Positions 35,151 to 44,551 of a stretch of 64,000 nt of DNA are shown here, piece after piece; position 1 is the stretch's first letter, and each line of letters opens with the position of its first letter. The position numbers were made by a program, and so were the translations under genes. The notes beneath the pieces are model-generated. The model worked only from the letters and a program-made list of their open reading frames with translations, made no database searches and was not told the DNA's origin. Source of the stretch: Chryseobacterium shigense (GTDB lineage: Bacteria; Bacteroidota; Bacteroidia; Flavobacteriales; Weeksellaceae); contig NZ_FTNY01000003.1 in NCBI RefSeq assembly GCF_900156575.1, positions 620,001-684,000 of the forward strand. Reading direction: 5' to 3'.

Positions 35151-36443
35151 CTATGCTACCATTTCTCCTCCGATTACTTCTACAGTGAAATCGAAAGCAA
35201 CTGATGAATACTTTGTCCTCTCTCCCAGAACTACACGTTCCAGTTTATTATTTACAAAAGCATTTGCTTTGATTAAGACAACATTTTCAGGGATTACAAC
35301 ACTGGTTAGTTGATTATATGCAAAGGCCATCTCTTCAATGACAAGAGGCACATCCGGAAGTTCCAGATGAGTAAGTTTATTCATTCCAAATGCATTGTAC
35401 CCAATACTTCTAAGATTATCATAGAGAACAATTTCTGATAATTGATTATTATAGAAGGCATTGTTTCCAATTTCTGAAACCTCGTGAGGAATAGTAATTT
35501 GTGATAATTGACCATTTGTAAAAGCGTTTGCTGCAATTTTCGTTAAACCGGCAGGCAATACTAATTCCCTGAGAGGATTATTTAGGAATACATATTGACC
35601 GATTTCAGTAACAGTATCTGGGATGGAGACATTTGAAAGTTGATTATCCGCAAATGCATAATCTCCTATTTTGTTTAATCCTGAAGCTAGCGTTACTTCT
35701 TTTATAAGATTATTACGGAATGCAAATTGACCAATTTCTATTACAGTCCCGGGGATAGAAACGATTGAAAGCTGATTATTTTCAAATGCATTAGCTCCAA
35801 TCTTCATAAGATTCTCAGGCAGAAAAACCTTAGGTAATTGATTGCTGGAAAATGCATTTGCTCCAATACTATTAATATCACTTGGAAGTTCTACGGATAC
35901 CAGTTGGTTCCCGGAAAATGATCCAGCTTCGATATTTTTTATACTTTGAGGGATTTTTATTGAGCTCAGTAGATTGGCTCCAAATGCAGAGGCCCCAATA
36001 TAATTAATACCTTCCGGAATATGAATTGCAGTCAACTTATTACTATAAAACGCCCATTCTCCGATAGAGACCACATTATTTGATAACTTAATACTTTCAA
36101 GAAGATTATTATTAAAAGAATAATTTCCAATAGTTGTAACTGAACTTGGTATTTCCAGATCTGTTAATTTTAGATCGGGCGCAAAATAATGCGGAATACT
36201 TAAAGCAGCCCCCTTAATCAATATCTTCTTTGTCAAATGGGATTTTAAAGATGCTTTTCCATCTTCATCCGTTTCTGCATAAATATAGTTGGGATTAGGG
36301 AGGCCGTTTTCCAGCCCAGCAATTTTTGACATATCTATTTTCTCATCTTTATGCCAGTAAGAATTCAACCATTCCCAGAAATCTTCCTGGATGGGTTTAT
36401 CTCCATTTTCAAATAATTTACTTAATTCTTGTTTTGATTTCAT
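35151..36443 (-). CDS. BspA-like leucine-rich repeat protein
   Basis: 430 aa, no signal peptide. The N-terminal ~45 residues contain LFENGDKPIQEDFWEWLNSYWHKDEKI, written here as FENGDKP...SYWHKDEK; a module of this kind recurs, as far as I recall, in other Bacteroidetes proteins and may be a targeting or docking tag. From about residue 90 to 415 there are some 14 LRR_5 (TpLRR) repeats of about 23 residues (pattern L-x-x-I-x-I-P-x-x-V-x-x-I-G-x-x-A-F-x-x-N). BspA-like repeats usually bind surfaces or proteins. It is first in the toxin locus; a recognition subunit is inferred. Confidence 0.75.
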   Translation of the reverse strand: MKSKQELSKLFENGDKPIQEDFWEWLNSYWHKDEKIDMSKIAGLENGLPNPNYIYAETDEDGKASLKSHLTKKILIKGAALSIPHYFAPDLKLTDLEIPSSVTTIGNYSFNNNLLESIKLSNNVVSIGEWAFYSNKLTAIHIPEGINYIGASAFGANLLSSIKIPQSIKNIEAGSFSGNQLVSVELPSDINSIGANAFSSNQLPKVFLPENLMKIGANAFENNQLSIVSIPGTVIEIGQFAFRNNLIKEVTLASGLNKIGDYAFADNQLSNVSIPDTVTEIGQYVFLNNPLRELVLPAGLTKIAANAFTNGQLSQITIPHEVSEIGNNAFYNNQLSEIVLYDNLRSIGYNAFGMNKLTHLELPDVPLVIEEMAFAYNQLTSVVIPENVVLIKANAFVNNKLERVVLGERTKYSSVAFDFTVEVIGGEMVA

Positions 36444-36750
36444 TTTTTGTGAATTTGTTTTGTTTTTTTAGATTTTTGAAGTCTCTTTTTAGTAGAGCAA
36501 CTTGAGATTTTAGCCTTATTTTTTCAGGTGGTTTCCGGCAAAGGATGTCCACCTTTTGTTTTAAAGTCTGTTTTCATTTGTGTGTGTTTTCTGAGGCAAA
36601 TATCAGAGCCGGAAGCGACAGAACTTGACGTGTTCAAAATAATTTTCCAGTTTTCTTGAATATGTTTAAACATTAAAATAAAACGCTTTAAATCAGATAG
36701 TTAAAAACACCCTTCGCTAATAATTAAATATTTATTGCTATATTTATTTC
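36444..36750. other. Divergent intergenic region of toxin locus and AraC gene
   Basis: 307 nt, AT-rich, between the minus-strand LRR gene and the plus-strand AraC gene. It must hold both promoters. No perfect TAnnTTTG pair was found. TATATTTA near 36738 is a weak -7 for the AraC gene. No hairpin or repeat stands out. Confidence 0.35.
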
Positions 36751-37581
36751 ATGTCAGTACAAATACAATCTTATCATGCATCTTCTTTTCCTTCGGACTT
36801 CAATACTGAGAATTATTGTGTGGTTTTAATGAAAGATTCCGGTGTGTTTTCAGTTGATCAGATTAATTATGCTTATGAAGGCTGTACTGTTCTTTTCCTG
36901 ACACCTTACCAAAAACTAAAACTTGCTTCAGAAACTGATGAAAAAATAGAAATCCTTTTTTTCCATGGTGATTATTACTGCATAGAATATCATAAAGAGG
37001 AAGTAGCCTGCAATGGTCTACTGTTCAATAATATTTACTTAAATCCGGCCATAGCACTGACTCAGGAGAGCTATGAATATATTCTGGGCATTTTCACCCG
37101 TATTCAGCGCGAGTTTTCTGAAAATCATCTTTTTTCAGAGTCTATTATTAAAACATATATCCAGTTGATTCTGGCCATCTGTAGTAAACAGAAGAGTGGC
37201 ATTCCGGACGAGCACCATTCCAGTGGGCGACCTTCCCATAAAAATGCTGCTGAATTCCAAAAATTGCTGGAACTTCATTTTAAGAGCGAAAAGGAACTCT
37301 CATTCTACAGCGGACTACTTCATATTACCAACAGCACCTTAAGCAAAACTGTCAAAAAAGAATTTGACAAAACACCGAGCCAGCTCATTAATGAAAGAAC
37401 GACTCTGGAAGCGAAAAAACTTCTGCATTTAACCTATCGTTCCGTAAAGGAAATTGCTTCGGAACTGGGATTTCATGATGAATTTTACTTCAGTCGATAC
37501 TTTAAAAAATCTGTGGGATGTTCACCTAAAATGTACCGGGAAAAAGTAGGCATTTCTGTTGTCGCAAAAATGTCCATGTAA
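36751..37581 (+). CDS. AraC-family transcriptional regulator
   Basis: 276 aa. An N-terminal cupin-like sensor region (about 1-150) is followed by a two-HTH AraC domain in the last 100 residues: FYSGLLHITNSTLSKTVKKEF, then VKEIASELGFHDEFYFSRYFKKSVGCSPKMYRE, abbreviated here as ASELGFHDEFYFSRYFKK. It probably controls the DUF417 gene 62 nt downstream in the same direction. It is divergent from the toxin locus, so control of that locus is possible but unsupported. Confidence 0.88.
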   Translation: MSVQIQSYHASSFPSDFNTENYCVVLMKDSGVFSVDQINYAYEGCTVLFLTPYQKLKLASETDEKIEILFFHGDYYCIEYHKEEVACNGLLFNNIYLNPAIALTQESYEYILGIFTRIQREFSENHLFSESIIKTYIQLILAICSKQKSGIPDEHHSSGRPSHKNAAEFQKLLELHFKSEKELSFYSGLLHITNSTLSKTVKKEFDKTPSQLINERTTLEAKKLLHLTYRSVKEIASELGFHDEFYFSRYFKKSVGCSPKMYREKVGISVVAKMSM

Positions 37582-37620
37582 TGTCCTGATATCTCTATTT
37601 TTAGCAGCTCTGCCACTGAA

Positions 37621-37628
37621 TACCTTTG
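37621..37628 (+). promoter_or_regulatory. Candidate -7 box of the DUF417 gene
   Basis: TACCTTTG matches TAnnTTTG, 15 nt upstream of the ATG at 37644. A clear -33 was not found, which fits activator dependence. Confidence 0.4.
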
Positions 37629-37643
37629 TAAAAAGTAAATCTT

Positions 37644-38279
37644 ATGCAGAACAATACATTACTCAGCCGTCTTATGATATTGGATTCTTATTTTCTTAAT
37701 TTTTTAAGAATCTCCATATTCATCGTGATGGCATGGATCGGAGGACTCAAAGCTTTTCAATACGAAGCTGACGGAATTGTGCCTTTTGTAGCCAACAGCC
37801 CCTTAATGAGCTTCTTTTATCAGGATGCAAATCGCAAAGTCATTAACCAAGACCACCAACAGGTTTCGGAATACACACTCTATAAAAATCCGGAGGGAAA
37901 AACAGTTAAGAAAAACATCGACTGGCACACCAACAACGGAACCTATACATTTTCATATGGTTTAGGAATGGTAATCATTAGTATAGCTATTCTGGTGTTG
38001 CTCGGAATATGGTTTCCGAAAATAGGAGCTCTAGGTGGTGCATTAACTTTCATCATGTCTTTTGTAACTCTTTCTTTTCTTATTACAACACCTGAGGTGT
38101 ATGTCCCTGATCTTGGCGGAGATCTTCCTACTCCTCAGCACGGATTTCCTTATCTTTCAGGAGCAGGACGTTTGGTTTTAAAAGATATGATCATGATGGC
38201 CGCAGGATTGGTTATATTTTCTGACAGTTTAAAGAACGTCGTAAGATCATCTTTGCATGCATCTACAGACCATAACTAA
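37644..38279 (+). CDS. DUF417 (YkgB/RclC-like) membrane protein
   Basis: 211 aa with four membrane helices. Family motifs: FLRISIFIVMAWIGGLKAFQYEADGI, cited here as WIGGLKAFQYEADGIVPF, NSPLMSF, and near the C-terminus FPYLSGAGRLVLKDMIM. The E. coli homologue RclC belongs to the reactive-chlorine resistance operon controlled by the AraC regulator RclR, which matches the AraC gene directly upstream. A role in oxidant resistance is therefore plausible. A 60-residue hydrophilic loop separates the first two helices. Confidence 0.85.
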   Translation: MQNNTLLSRLMILDSYFLNFLRISIFIVMAWIGGLKAFQYEADGIVPFVANSPLMSFFYQDANRKVINQDHQQVSEYTLYKNPEGKTVKKNIDWHTNNGTYTFSYGLGMVIISIAILVLLGIWFPKIGALGGALTFIMSFVTLSFLITTPEVYVPDLGGDLPTPQHGFPYLSGAGRLVLKDMIMMAAGLVIFSDSLKNVVRSSLHASTDHN

Positions 38280-38309
38280 ACATTTAGTTTTCAATTATTT
38301 ATTCGCAAA

Positions 38310-38344
38310 AAAGAAAGAAGCTACCCAATGTAACTTCTTTCTTT
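38310..38344 (+). terminator. Terminator after the DUF417 gene
   Basis: A 15-bp stem with one mismatch (AAAGAAAGAAGCTAC / GTAACTTCTTTCTTT) and a 5-nt loop; T-rich on the 3' side. It may act in both directions between the converging genes. Confidence 0.7.
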
Positions 38345-38389
38345 ATCATGTGTTCCAAATACTGAATGAACAGACATTTCAAATAGGGA

Positions 38390-39181
38390 TTAAAAAGTTT
38401 TGACCCAACCTAATCCTAAGCTTTTATCCTGATAAAAAGGCATGATCATAGTAGATCTATTTTTAGTTTTGCCGCCCAGCATCGAATTAATTTTTGGAAA
38501 AAGCCAGTAGGCAAATTCGGTGGACAGAATCCCAAAACCGGCCCCTGCTACCACATCCCCTACCCAATGTTTGTCATTGAGCATTCTGTATATTCCCGTA
38601 AAAACCGCAATGGGATAACCGGAAAGACTTAACCAAAAATGAGTATCCTTGTATTCCCGGAACATAAATTGAGCAGAAGAAAAAGCTGCCGCAGTATGAC
38701 CTGATGGAAAAGAAAGATTATTGGACTGGTCGGGTCTTTCTTCTTTTACAAGATGTTTCAAAGGAAGTGTAAAGGCTGCAGATATGATCTGTGACGTTGC
38801 ATAAATAATCGTCCGGTCTCTAAAATTATGCTTTCCTTCAATTCCTGCTGCATTTAAACCATAAACCAAGACTGCGGGTGCGTATTGTGTATAATTATCT
38901 AATTTAATGTGATCCGGCTGATGCTCATTGATTTCTTCTCTGGTCGAAAAATTGACCCTTTTGAGGTCATTTATCGTTAAACTGGCAATTCCGTAACTTA
39001 TAAAAGCGGCGGGAATAATTAAGCTTTTATAATTCAAATGGGGCTTCTGACTGTTAAATGATGCTAAGCTATCTGGTTGAGATGGCTGAACCTGAACGGT
39101 ATCACTCTGTGCGGCTAATCTGCTAAACAATGAAATTAAAACCATAAAACAGACGGTTATTTTTTGAGAAAATATTGACAT
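38390..39181 (-). CDS. PAP2-family phosphatase
   Basis: 263 aa, signal peptide ending RLAAQ, then 4-5 membrane helices. The three phosphatase motifs are complete: KHLVKEERPD, LSFPSGHTAAAF and GIYRMLNDKHWVGDVVAG with the catalytic His residues. PAP2 enzymes remove phosphate from lipids such as phosphatidate, undecaprenyl-PP or lipid A at the periplasmic face. It follows the TonB-dependent beta-barrel gene by 19 nt, so the two are an operon. Confidence 0.88.
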   Translation of the reverse strand: MSIFSQKITVCFMVLISLFSRLAAQSDTVQVQPSQPDSLASFNSQKPHLNYKSLIIPAAFISYGIASLTINDLKRVNFSTREEINEHQPDHIKLDNYTQYAPAVLVYGLNAAGIEGKHNFRDRTIIYATSQIISAAFTLPLKHLVKEERPDQSNNLSFPSGHTAAAFSSAQFMFREYKDTHFWLSLSGYPIAVFTGIYRMLNDKHWVGDVVAGAGFGILSTEFAYWLFPKINSMLGGKTKNRSTMIMPFYQDKSLGLGWVKTF

Positions 39182-39200
39182 TGTATGATTGATTTTTTTG

Positions 39201-41627
39201 TTAAAATTTATAACTGTATCCTAGTCTTATCACTTGCGTTTCATAATAATCATCACTGGTATATTTAAACCCAGAGCCTTGAATCTGCTTTTGAATCACC
39301 ATGGTATTCAGAAGGTCCGTAGCGTTAAGGAATAGCTCACCTTTGCCATTCTGAACAGATTTTTTTACACCCATATCTATTGAAAACCTTGACTTTATTT
39401 TTCCTTGTGGGATAATATCGGGAGCCAGGTAGACAGCGGTCAATTGAGCATCCAATCCTTTAGATAATTTCAACGTATTGTTGAATTTTAAGTTTCCTGA
39501 AATTGCAGTCTGCTGATCTGCCGAGAAAACAACAGGCTGCGGATACCGGTTGTCTACCGAAAAAGCATTGATCTGGTTTCTGTAGAGATTTCCATTGAGA
39601 TTAAAGGAATAAACTTTTGACACTTTCTGGTTCCAGATCATTTCCAGACCGGAATTATAGCTTTTGCCCGCATTTTGAAATACGGCATAGATCAGATTAC
39701 TTTGAGGCACCGTACTTGAAATTCTGGTGATGGTTCCATTGGCAAAACGATGGTATAAAGCAGAATACAGATAGCCATTGTCCCAATTGTATTTATTCCC
39801 CAGCTCTATCGAGTTGGTAAACTGAGGTCTCAGTCCCGGATTTCCTACTTTAATAATTTCAGCATCATCATATTTTGGAAAAATCCTGATGTCTACTTCA
39901 TTAGGACGGTCCACTCTTCTGTTATAGAATACAGACAATTTATGATGATCATTAATCTTATAGGCTAATCTCAGATTAGGGAACGGCTGTGTATAATTGT
40001 AACTGTCGCTTTTATAGGTAGGATGATTGGGATTGACATCATATTGAATATTCACATATTCCAGCCTTACTCCGAGCTCTGCTTCCCATTTTTCATTTTC
40101 AAAAATATAATTTCCGTAAACGGCCGGAATTAATTCTTTATAGGTCGCTTTTCCTCCTGCCGCCGCATCTAAAACAGAGTTGGCTCCAGGTATAAAATTC
40201 ATATCCGTAGGGATATTTCTGTTTCTCAGTTTAATCCCAGCCTCGATACGTCCATATTTTAAAGGCTTAACATAATCAACATTGAAATCATAAACCTGTT
40301 CATCGGATAATAATTTAAAAGCATCCGTCCCTGTTGAAAATGGCAGAAAATTGTCATAAAAGTATTTTTCATCTTCTCTGTGGAAAGTATAATTAAATCC
40401 CACATTTAACAGGTGTCCTGCTTCTTTAAACTTATGCTGGTAAGAGGCCGTAGCCATTACCGTTGTTTTCAATTCATCTTCCAAAAACTGCCAAAGGCGA
40501 AGACGCTGGGAAAGATCGCCATTGAAAAAAGGCTGATCTCCCCGGTCTATGATTTTTTCACTTCCATAAAGCCCCGAGACCGTTAATGTATTCTGTGAGT
40601 CAATAGTCCAGTCTATTCCTGCCTTGGTGGTCAAATAATTGGTATTTCTGTTTCTTTTTAATTGGGAATGGATGACCGTTCCGTCATCATAGTTACGGGT
40701 TACAAATTCATTTTTATTAAGGGTATGGGTATATAAATGATCTGCCTGTAAAAAGATATTGACCTTATCTTTTCTGTAGTTCAAAGAAACCGACGGATTG
40801 ATTTTTGGAGTTAAAGTATATTGTGGCCTGATGGTCGGCAGATTCTCCTTTCTTACCCAGAGCGCGCCCAGACCGGTAGTAAACCCTACTTTCCCGTTCC
40901 ATCCGTTTTGCTTGCTTTTCTTCATGATAATATTGATGATTCCGGCATTCCCGTTGGCATCATATTTCGAGGAAGGATTGTTGATTATCTCAATTTTATC
41001 AATCGCAGAAGATGGAATATTGTCCAGCCCTGTCTGGCTCCCGAAACCTGTCAGTGCAGTTTGTTTACCATCTATTAAAACCGTTACCTTATCATTCCCA
41101 CGCAACTGTACTTTACCATCCTGAACGGTAATTCCCGGCAGATTCTGCATGCTTTGCAAAACAGACCCTCCGCTTTGGCTAATGTTATCTGCAATCGAAT
41201 AGATCTTTTTATCGAGCTGATTGCTTATTTCATTCTTTTTCGAGCCGGATACAACGACTTCTTCTATTTTTGTTTCTGTCCCGCCCGGATCCTGTTCAAG
41301 TTCTATGGAAGGAATTTCCAGAAACTCAGAAAGGCTTCCGACAAAAACAGATTGAGTGATCGTCTGATAGCCTGTCATTGAAATTTCTAATTGGTAGGTA
41401 TCCGGTTGTACTCCGGTAAGGGAAAAACGCCCCTCTTCATTGGAAATGGTTCCGGACACAAATCGCTGCTCTTTTGCCGTCTTTAAAACAACCCCCGCAT
41501 AAGGTAAAACGACTTTATTGGTACTCGTGACAATACCCGAGACCGTCACAGAAGAAATCTGCGCCATCGAGAAGTTAATAAACAGCAGGAAAATAAATAG
41601 TGAAAGAATTAAATCTCCTTTTTTCAT
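39201..41627 (-). CDS. TonB-dependent receptor-like outer-membrane beta-barrel
   Basis: 808 aa. The signal peptide ends FSMAQ, followed by a carboxypeptidase-D-like regulatory domain (VSGIVTSTNKVVLPYAGVVLK, cited as SGIVTSTNKVVLPYAG), a plug (LQSMQNLPGITVQDGKVQLRG, then NNPSSKYDANGNAGIINI) and an outer-membrane barrel of the CirA/OMP_b-brl_3 type ending VIRLGYSYKF. No substrate is indicated. It is co-transcribed with the PAP2 phosphatase and lies next to a two-component system, a set seen in Bacteroidetes envelope-remodelling loci. Confidence 0.85.
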   Translation of the reverse strand: MKKGDLILSLFIFLLFINFSMAQISSVTVSGIVTSTNKVVLPYAGVVLKTAKEQRFVSGTISNEEGRFSLTGVQPDTYQLEISMTGYQTITQSVFVGSLSEFLEIPSIELEQDPGGTETKIEEVVVSGSKKNEISNQLDKKIYSIADNISQSGGSVLQSMQNLPGITVQDGKVQLRGNDKVTVLIDGKQTALTGFGSQTGLDNIPSSAIDKIEIINNPSSKYDANGNAGIINIIMKKSKQNGWNGKVGFTTGLGALWVRKENLPTIRPQYTLTPKINPSVSLNYRKDKVNIFLQADHLYTHTLNKNEFVTRNYDDGTVIHSQLKRNRNTNYLTTKAGIDWTIDSQNTLTVSGLYGSEKIIDRGDQPFFNGDLSQRLRLWQFLEDELKTTVMATASYQHKFKEAGHLLNVGFNYTFHREDEKYFYDNFLPFSTGTDAFKLLSDEQVYDFNVDYVKPLKYGRIEAGIKLRNRNIPTDMNFIPGANSVLDAAAGGKATYKELIPAVYGNYIFENEKWEAELGVRLEYVNIQYDVNPNHPTYKSDSYNYTQPFPNLRLAYKINDHHKLSVFYNRRVDRPNEVDIRIFPKYDDAEIIKVGNPGLRPQFTNSIELGNKYNWDNGYLYSALYHRFANGTITRISSTVPQSNLIYAVFQNAGKSYNSGLEMIWNQKVSKVYSFNLNGNLYRNQINAFSVDNRYPQPVVFSADQQTAISGNLKFNNTLKLSKGLDAQLTAVYLAPDIIPQGKIKSRFSIDMGVKKSVQNGKGELFLNATDLLNTMVIQKQIQGSGFKYTSDDYYETQVIRLGYSYKF

Positions 41628-41695
41628 GAATGAGTGTCTTTAAGATTAATTAATGACACAAAATTGCAACCTGATTTAGAAGAAATTTAGAATTT

Positions 41696-42448
41696 TCAGT
41701 TGTGCTGATTGAATTCTTTTCTTTGTTTTTGATGTGAAATAAAAATCATTAGAAATAGTAAGGATAATGAAACCAGGGATGCATAAAGGGTACTCAGATT
41801 TAATCCCCCTTTTATCATCGGTTTGGTGAGAAAATCACCAAAAGTGGCTCCAAATGGTCTTGTAAAAACAAAAGCAATCCAGAATAATAGCACATGATTG
41901 ATTCTGGTGAAATAATGAAGAAAAACAACACTTAAAATAATAATCCCCGTGATGATCGCTCCGGCTAAATAACTGTAGCCCAGATTATCACTCAGAAAAT
42001 CTCCAAATGCGGTTCCCAGACTATTGGAAAAAAGAATAGCGACCCAGTAATAGATTTCTTTCTTTTTTTCAAACACGGGATATATTTCGAGAGTATGATA
42101 TTGTCTGTACCATAAGAAAAGGGTGGTCAGAAGACCGGTTATCAGGATTAAACTGCCTATGAGATAACCTGTTTGAAGTGTTCTGTCTATAAAATCAGAA
42201 ATTTCTGTCCCGAATGTTGTTGTTCCTGCAATTACCAGCCAGTAAATCAACGGGATATATCTTTTCACCGTTAGCTGTAAAGAAAGGATCATGATAAAAA
42301 ATAAGAGGGTAATTCCTATTCCCACAGCATAGCCTAAGCCAAGCTTCATAGAAATAAAATCTCCCAGGGTTTCCCCCAGCGTGGTTGCCGTTATTTTCAT
42401 TAGCCAGAACAAAAGCGTTATGGCAGCGACTTTATTGAGCGGTTTCAT
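41696..42448 (-). CDS. COG4705-like membrane protein with fourfold GD-F repeats
   Basis: 250 aa from the ATG at 42448 (MKPLNKVAAITLLFW). An in-frame ATG at 42514 would add 22 polar residues. Eight helices are arranged as four repeats, each with an acidic motif in the membrane: TTLGETLGDFIS, GTEISDFID, LGTAFGDFLSD and GATFGDFLTKP. This repeat layout fits the COG4705 family of uncharacterised membrane-anchored proteins; the intramembrane acids suggest ion transport. It follows the histidine-kinase gene closely and is probably in the same operon. Confidence 0.7.
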   Translation of the reverse strand: MKPLNKVAAITLLFWLMKITATTLGETLGDFISMKLGLGYAVGIGITLLFFIMILSLQLTVKRYIPLIYWLVIAGTTTFGTEISDFIDRTLQTGYLIGSLILITGLLTTLFLWYRQYHTLEIYPVFEKKKEIYYWVAILFSNSLGTAFGDFLSDNLGYSYLAGAIITGIIILSVVFLHYFTRINHVLLFWIAFVFTRPFGATFGDFLTKPMIKGGLNLSTLYASLVSLSLLFLMIFISHQKQRKEFNQHN

Positions 42449-42518
42449 ATTTTTCTTACAAATTTCAGAGATGATTTTGTAGAAATTTAGAAGCGCTACA
42501 TGACGGCTAATCAAAAAT

Positions 42519-43805
42519 TTAAAGGTTTATAGAAAAAACATGATGATGATTTTCAAATCTGTAAGAGACTCGCCATCCGTGAAATGCACATATTTCTTGA
42601 ATAATAGAGAGGCCCAAACCGCTGCCTCCGCTTTCCGAAGACAGTTTTGAAAATCTTTTAAACAAAAGATCTGCATTCAGTTCTTCTGTTCCTGAGTTGG
42701 ACACTTCAAAGATCTTACCGTTTAGTTTTACTGAAATTGAACCATCAGGCAAAGTATGGCGAATGGCATTTAAGATTAAATTATGGATAAGGATTTCTGT
42801 AAGACTGCTGTTTCCATTCACTTTTACGTCAGAGATAATATCTTCCTGTACAGAAATATTTTTCTGTTCAAAATGTTCCTGTACGGCTTCCATACTTTGT
42901 TGGAGGATCGTGTCAAACCGAATTACTTCCGAATTATCAAACTGGTTGTTTTCTATTTTGGCAAGGAGTAAAAGATTTTTGTTGATCCGGGAGCTTCTGG
43001 TTAAAGCTTTATTCATCTCTTCAGCAATCCTATACTGTTTTTCGGTAAGGTCTTCACTCTGCAATAAAATGTCTAATTTATTCTTCAGAATAGCCAAAGG
43101 AGTCTGTAACTCGTGTGATGCATTTTCTGTAAATTCTTTCTGTGTTTTAAACACGGAAATATTATGCTCGATCAATTTACTTAAGGACTGATTTAATTCT
43201 TCAAATTCGACGGTATCAGTGTGATCAAATTCAATTTTAGTCTGATTATTTAAATTAAATTTTTTCAATTGTTCCAGTGTATCCCGGAAAGGTTTCCATA
43301 CCGAACCTGAGAGCTTTCTGTTGATAAATAACAGCCCTAAAACAATTATAATAAAGAAAAAAACGGTTGTTATTGCGATGACCACAATCGTTTCCTGGGA
43401 TTCTTCAATATTGGTTTCCACCGTAAAGCGGAAGGGCTTGTTATGGATATAAATAACGGTTGAAAGTGACCTGAAACGGTCGATATTGGGTTCTTTGGTA
43501 TAAGATTTCTGTTTTTCAGACGTGAAAATGCTGTCTTTTAATGAATCATTCTTTTCTATGGTCTGAATATCCGTTCCCGGCTGAATACTATTCCAGAGTT
43601 GTATACTTTCTACAAGCTTCTGATCGGTAAGTTGAAGCTGGTTCAGTTCATAAGCCGTTTTTTCGGCAATGATTTTATTGTGTTCATCCAGCTCCGATTT
43701 CCATATGGTATCTACCACCCAGTAATAAACCGGAATACTGATGACCAATACGCAAAGGACATAGATGAGAAATGGTTTGGTGATTTTACTTAATAAGGGC
43801 TTCAT
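42519..43805 (-). CDS. Sensor histidine kinase
   Basis: 428 aa. Two membrane helices (about 13-35 and 140-162) flank a periplasmic sensor of ~105 residues. The H-box is FTENASHELQTPLAILKNKL, and the ATPase has an N-box LIHNLILNAIRHTLPDG and G-box GSGLGLSIIQEI. It autophosphorylates and passes phosphate to the response regulator 7 nt upstream in the operon. Its signal is unknown; neighbours (membrane transporter-like protein, beta-barrel, PAP2) suggest envelope stress or lipid modification. Confidence 0.92.
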   Translation of the reverse strand: MKPLLSKITKPFLIYVLCVLVISIPVYYWVVDTIWKSELDEHNKIIAEKTAYELNQLQLTDQKLVESIQLWNSIQPGTDIQTIEKNDSLKDSIFTSEKQKSYTKEPNIDRFRSLSTVIYIHNKPFRFTVETNIEESQETIVVIAITTVFFFIIIVLGLLFINRKLSGSVWKPFRDTLEQLKKFNLNNQTKIEFDHTDTVEFEELNQSLSKLIEHNISVFKTQKEFTENASHELQTPLAILKNKLDILLQSEDLTEKQYRIAEEMNKALTRSSRINKNLLLLAKIENNQFDNSEVIRFDTILQQSMEAVQEHFEQKNISVQEDIISDVKVNGNSSLTEILIHNLILNAIRHTLPDGSISVKLNGKIFEVSNSGTEELNADLLFKRFSKLSSESGGSGLGLSIIQEICAFHGWRVSYRFENHHHVFSINL

Positions 43806-43812
43806 GAATCAG

Positions 43813-44493
43813 TTATTTGATGACTTCCCATTTATATCCGGTTCCGTATACTGTTTTCAGATAATGATCACAACCAGCATCATATAATTTTTTCTTCAGA
43901 TTTTTTACATGGGCATATACAAAATCATGATTGTCCAGCATATCTGCAAAATCTCCTGAAAGATGCTCTGCTAAAGTACTTTTGGAAATTACTCTGTTTT
44001 TGTTTCCGATAAAATAGATGAGTAAATCAAATTCCTTTTTGGTCAGGATAATGGTCTGATCATTCACCGAAACGGTTTTTGCCAAAAGATCTATCTGCAA
44101 TTCATTCTGCTTGACAATATTGGAATTGCTGAATTGTTTTCTGCGGATAATAGAATAAATTCTGGCCATTAATTCTGAGAGGTGAAAAGGTTTGGTGAGA
44201 TAATCATCTGCTCCCAGTTGCAGCCCTTTTATCTTATCGTCCAACGCATTTTTAGCGGAGATAATGATCACGCCATCCTCTTTGTTCTGCCTTTTAAGTT
44301 CTTCTAAAATCGCAAGACCGTTTCCATCCGGCAGCGTGATATCCAATAGAATACAGTCATACTGAAAGGCTTCGATTTTGCGCATGCCCTCTCTGAATGT
44401 AGAGGCAAATTCGCACAAATAGTTTTCTTCCGAAAGGTATTCAGAGATACTTTTGGCGAGCTCGGTTTCGTCTTCTATTATCAGTAGCTTCAT
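43813..44493 (-). CDS. OmpR-family response regulator
   Basis: 226 aa. Receiver with IIEDE, phospho-Asp in CILLDITLPDGNG, and Lys in YLTKPFHLSEL; C-terminal winged helix with TKKEFDLLIYFIGNKNRVISK, cited as LTKKEFDLLIYF, and VKNLKKKLYDAG. Transcription factor paired with the following histidine kinase. The ATG lies 4 nt behind a TAnnTTTG box, so the message may be leaderless. Confidence 0.92.
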   Translation of the reverse strand: MKLLIIEDETELAKSISEYLSEENYLCEFASTFREGMRKIEAFQYDCILLDITLPDGNGLAILEELKRQNKEDGVIIISAKNALDDKIKGLQLGADDYLTKPFHLSELMARIYSIIRRKQFSNSNIVKQNELQIDLLAKTVSVNDQTIILTKKEFDLLIYFIGNKNRVISKSTLAEHLSGDFADMLDNHDFVYAHVKNLKKKLYDAGCDHYLKTVYGTGYKWEVIK

Positions 44494-44497
44494 TTTG

Positions 44498-44505
44498 CAA
44501 ATCTA
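44498..44505 (-). promoter_or_regulatory. Candidate -7 box 4 nt before the regulator start
   Basis: TAGATTTG on the minus strand matches TAnnTTTG and is followed by 4 nt and the ATG at 44493. This is the same geometry as in front of the haemoglobin gene at 3326. Confidence 0.45.
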
Positions 44506-44551
44506 TGGACTCAATTCTGAAGAAATTTTGAATTAAGATATAAAGAATATT

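Noticed and set aside
42697..43191. 164-codon plus-strand open frame
   Set aside because: Antisense to the histidine kinase gene, which has complete H- and N-boxes.
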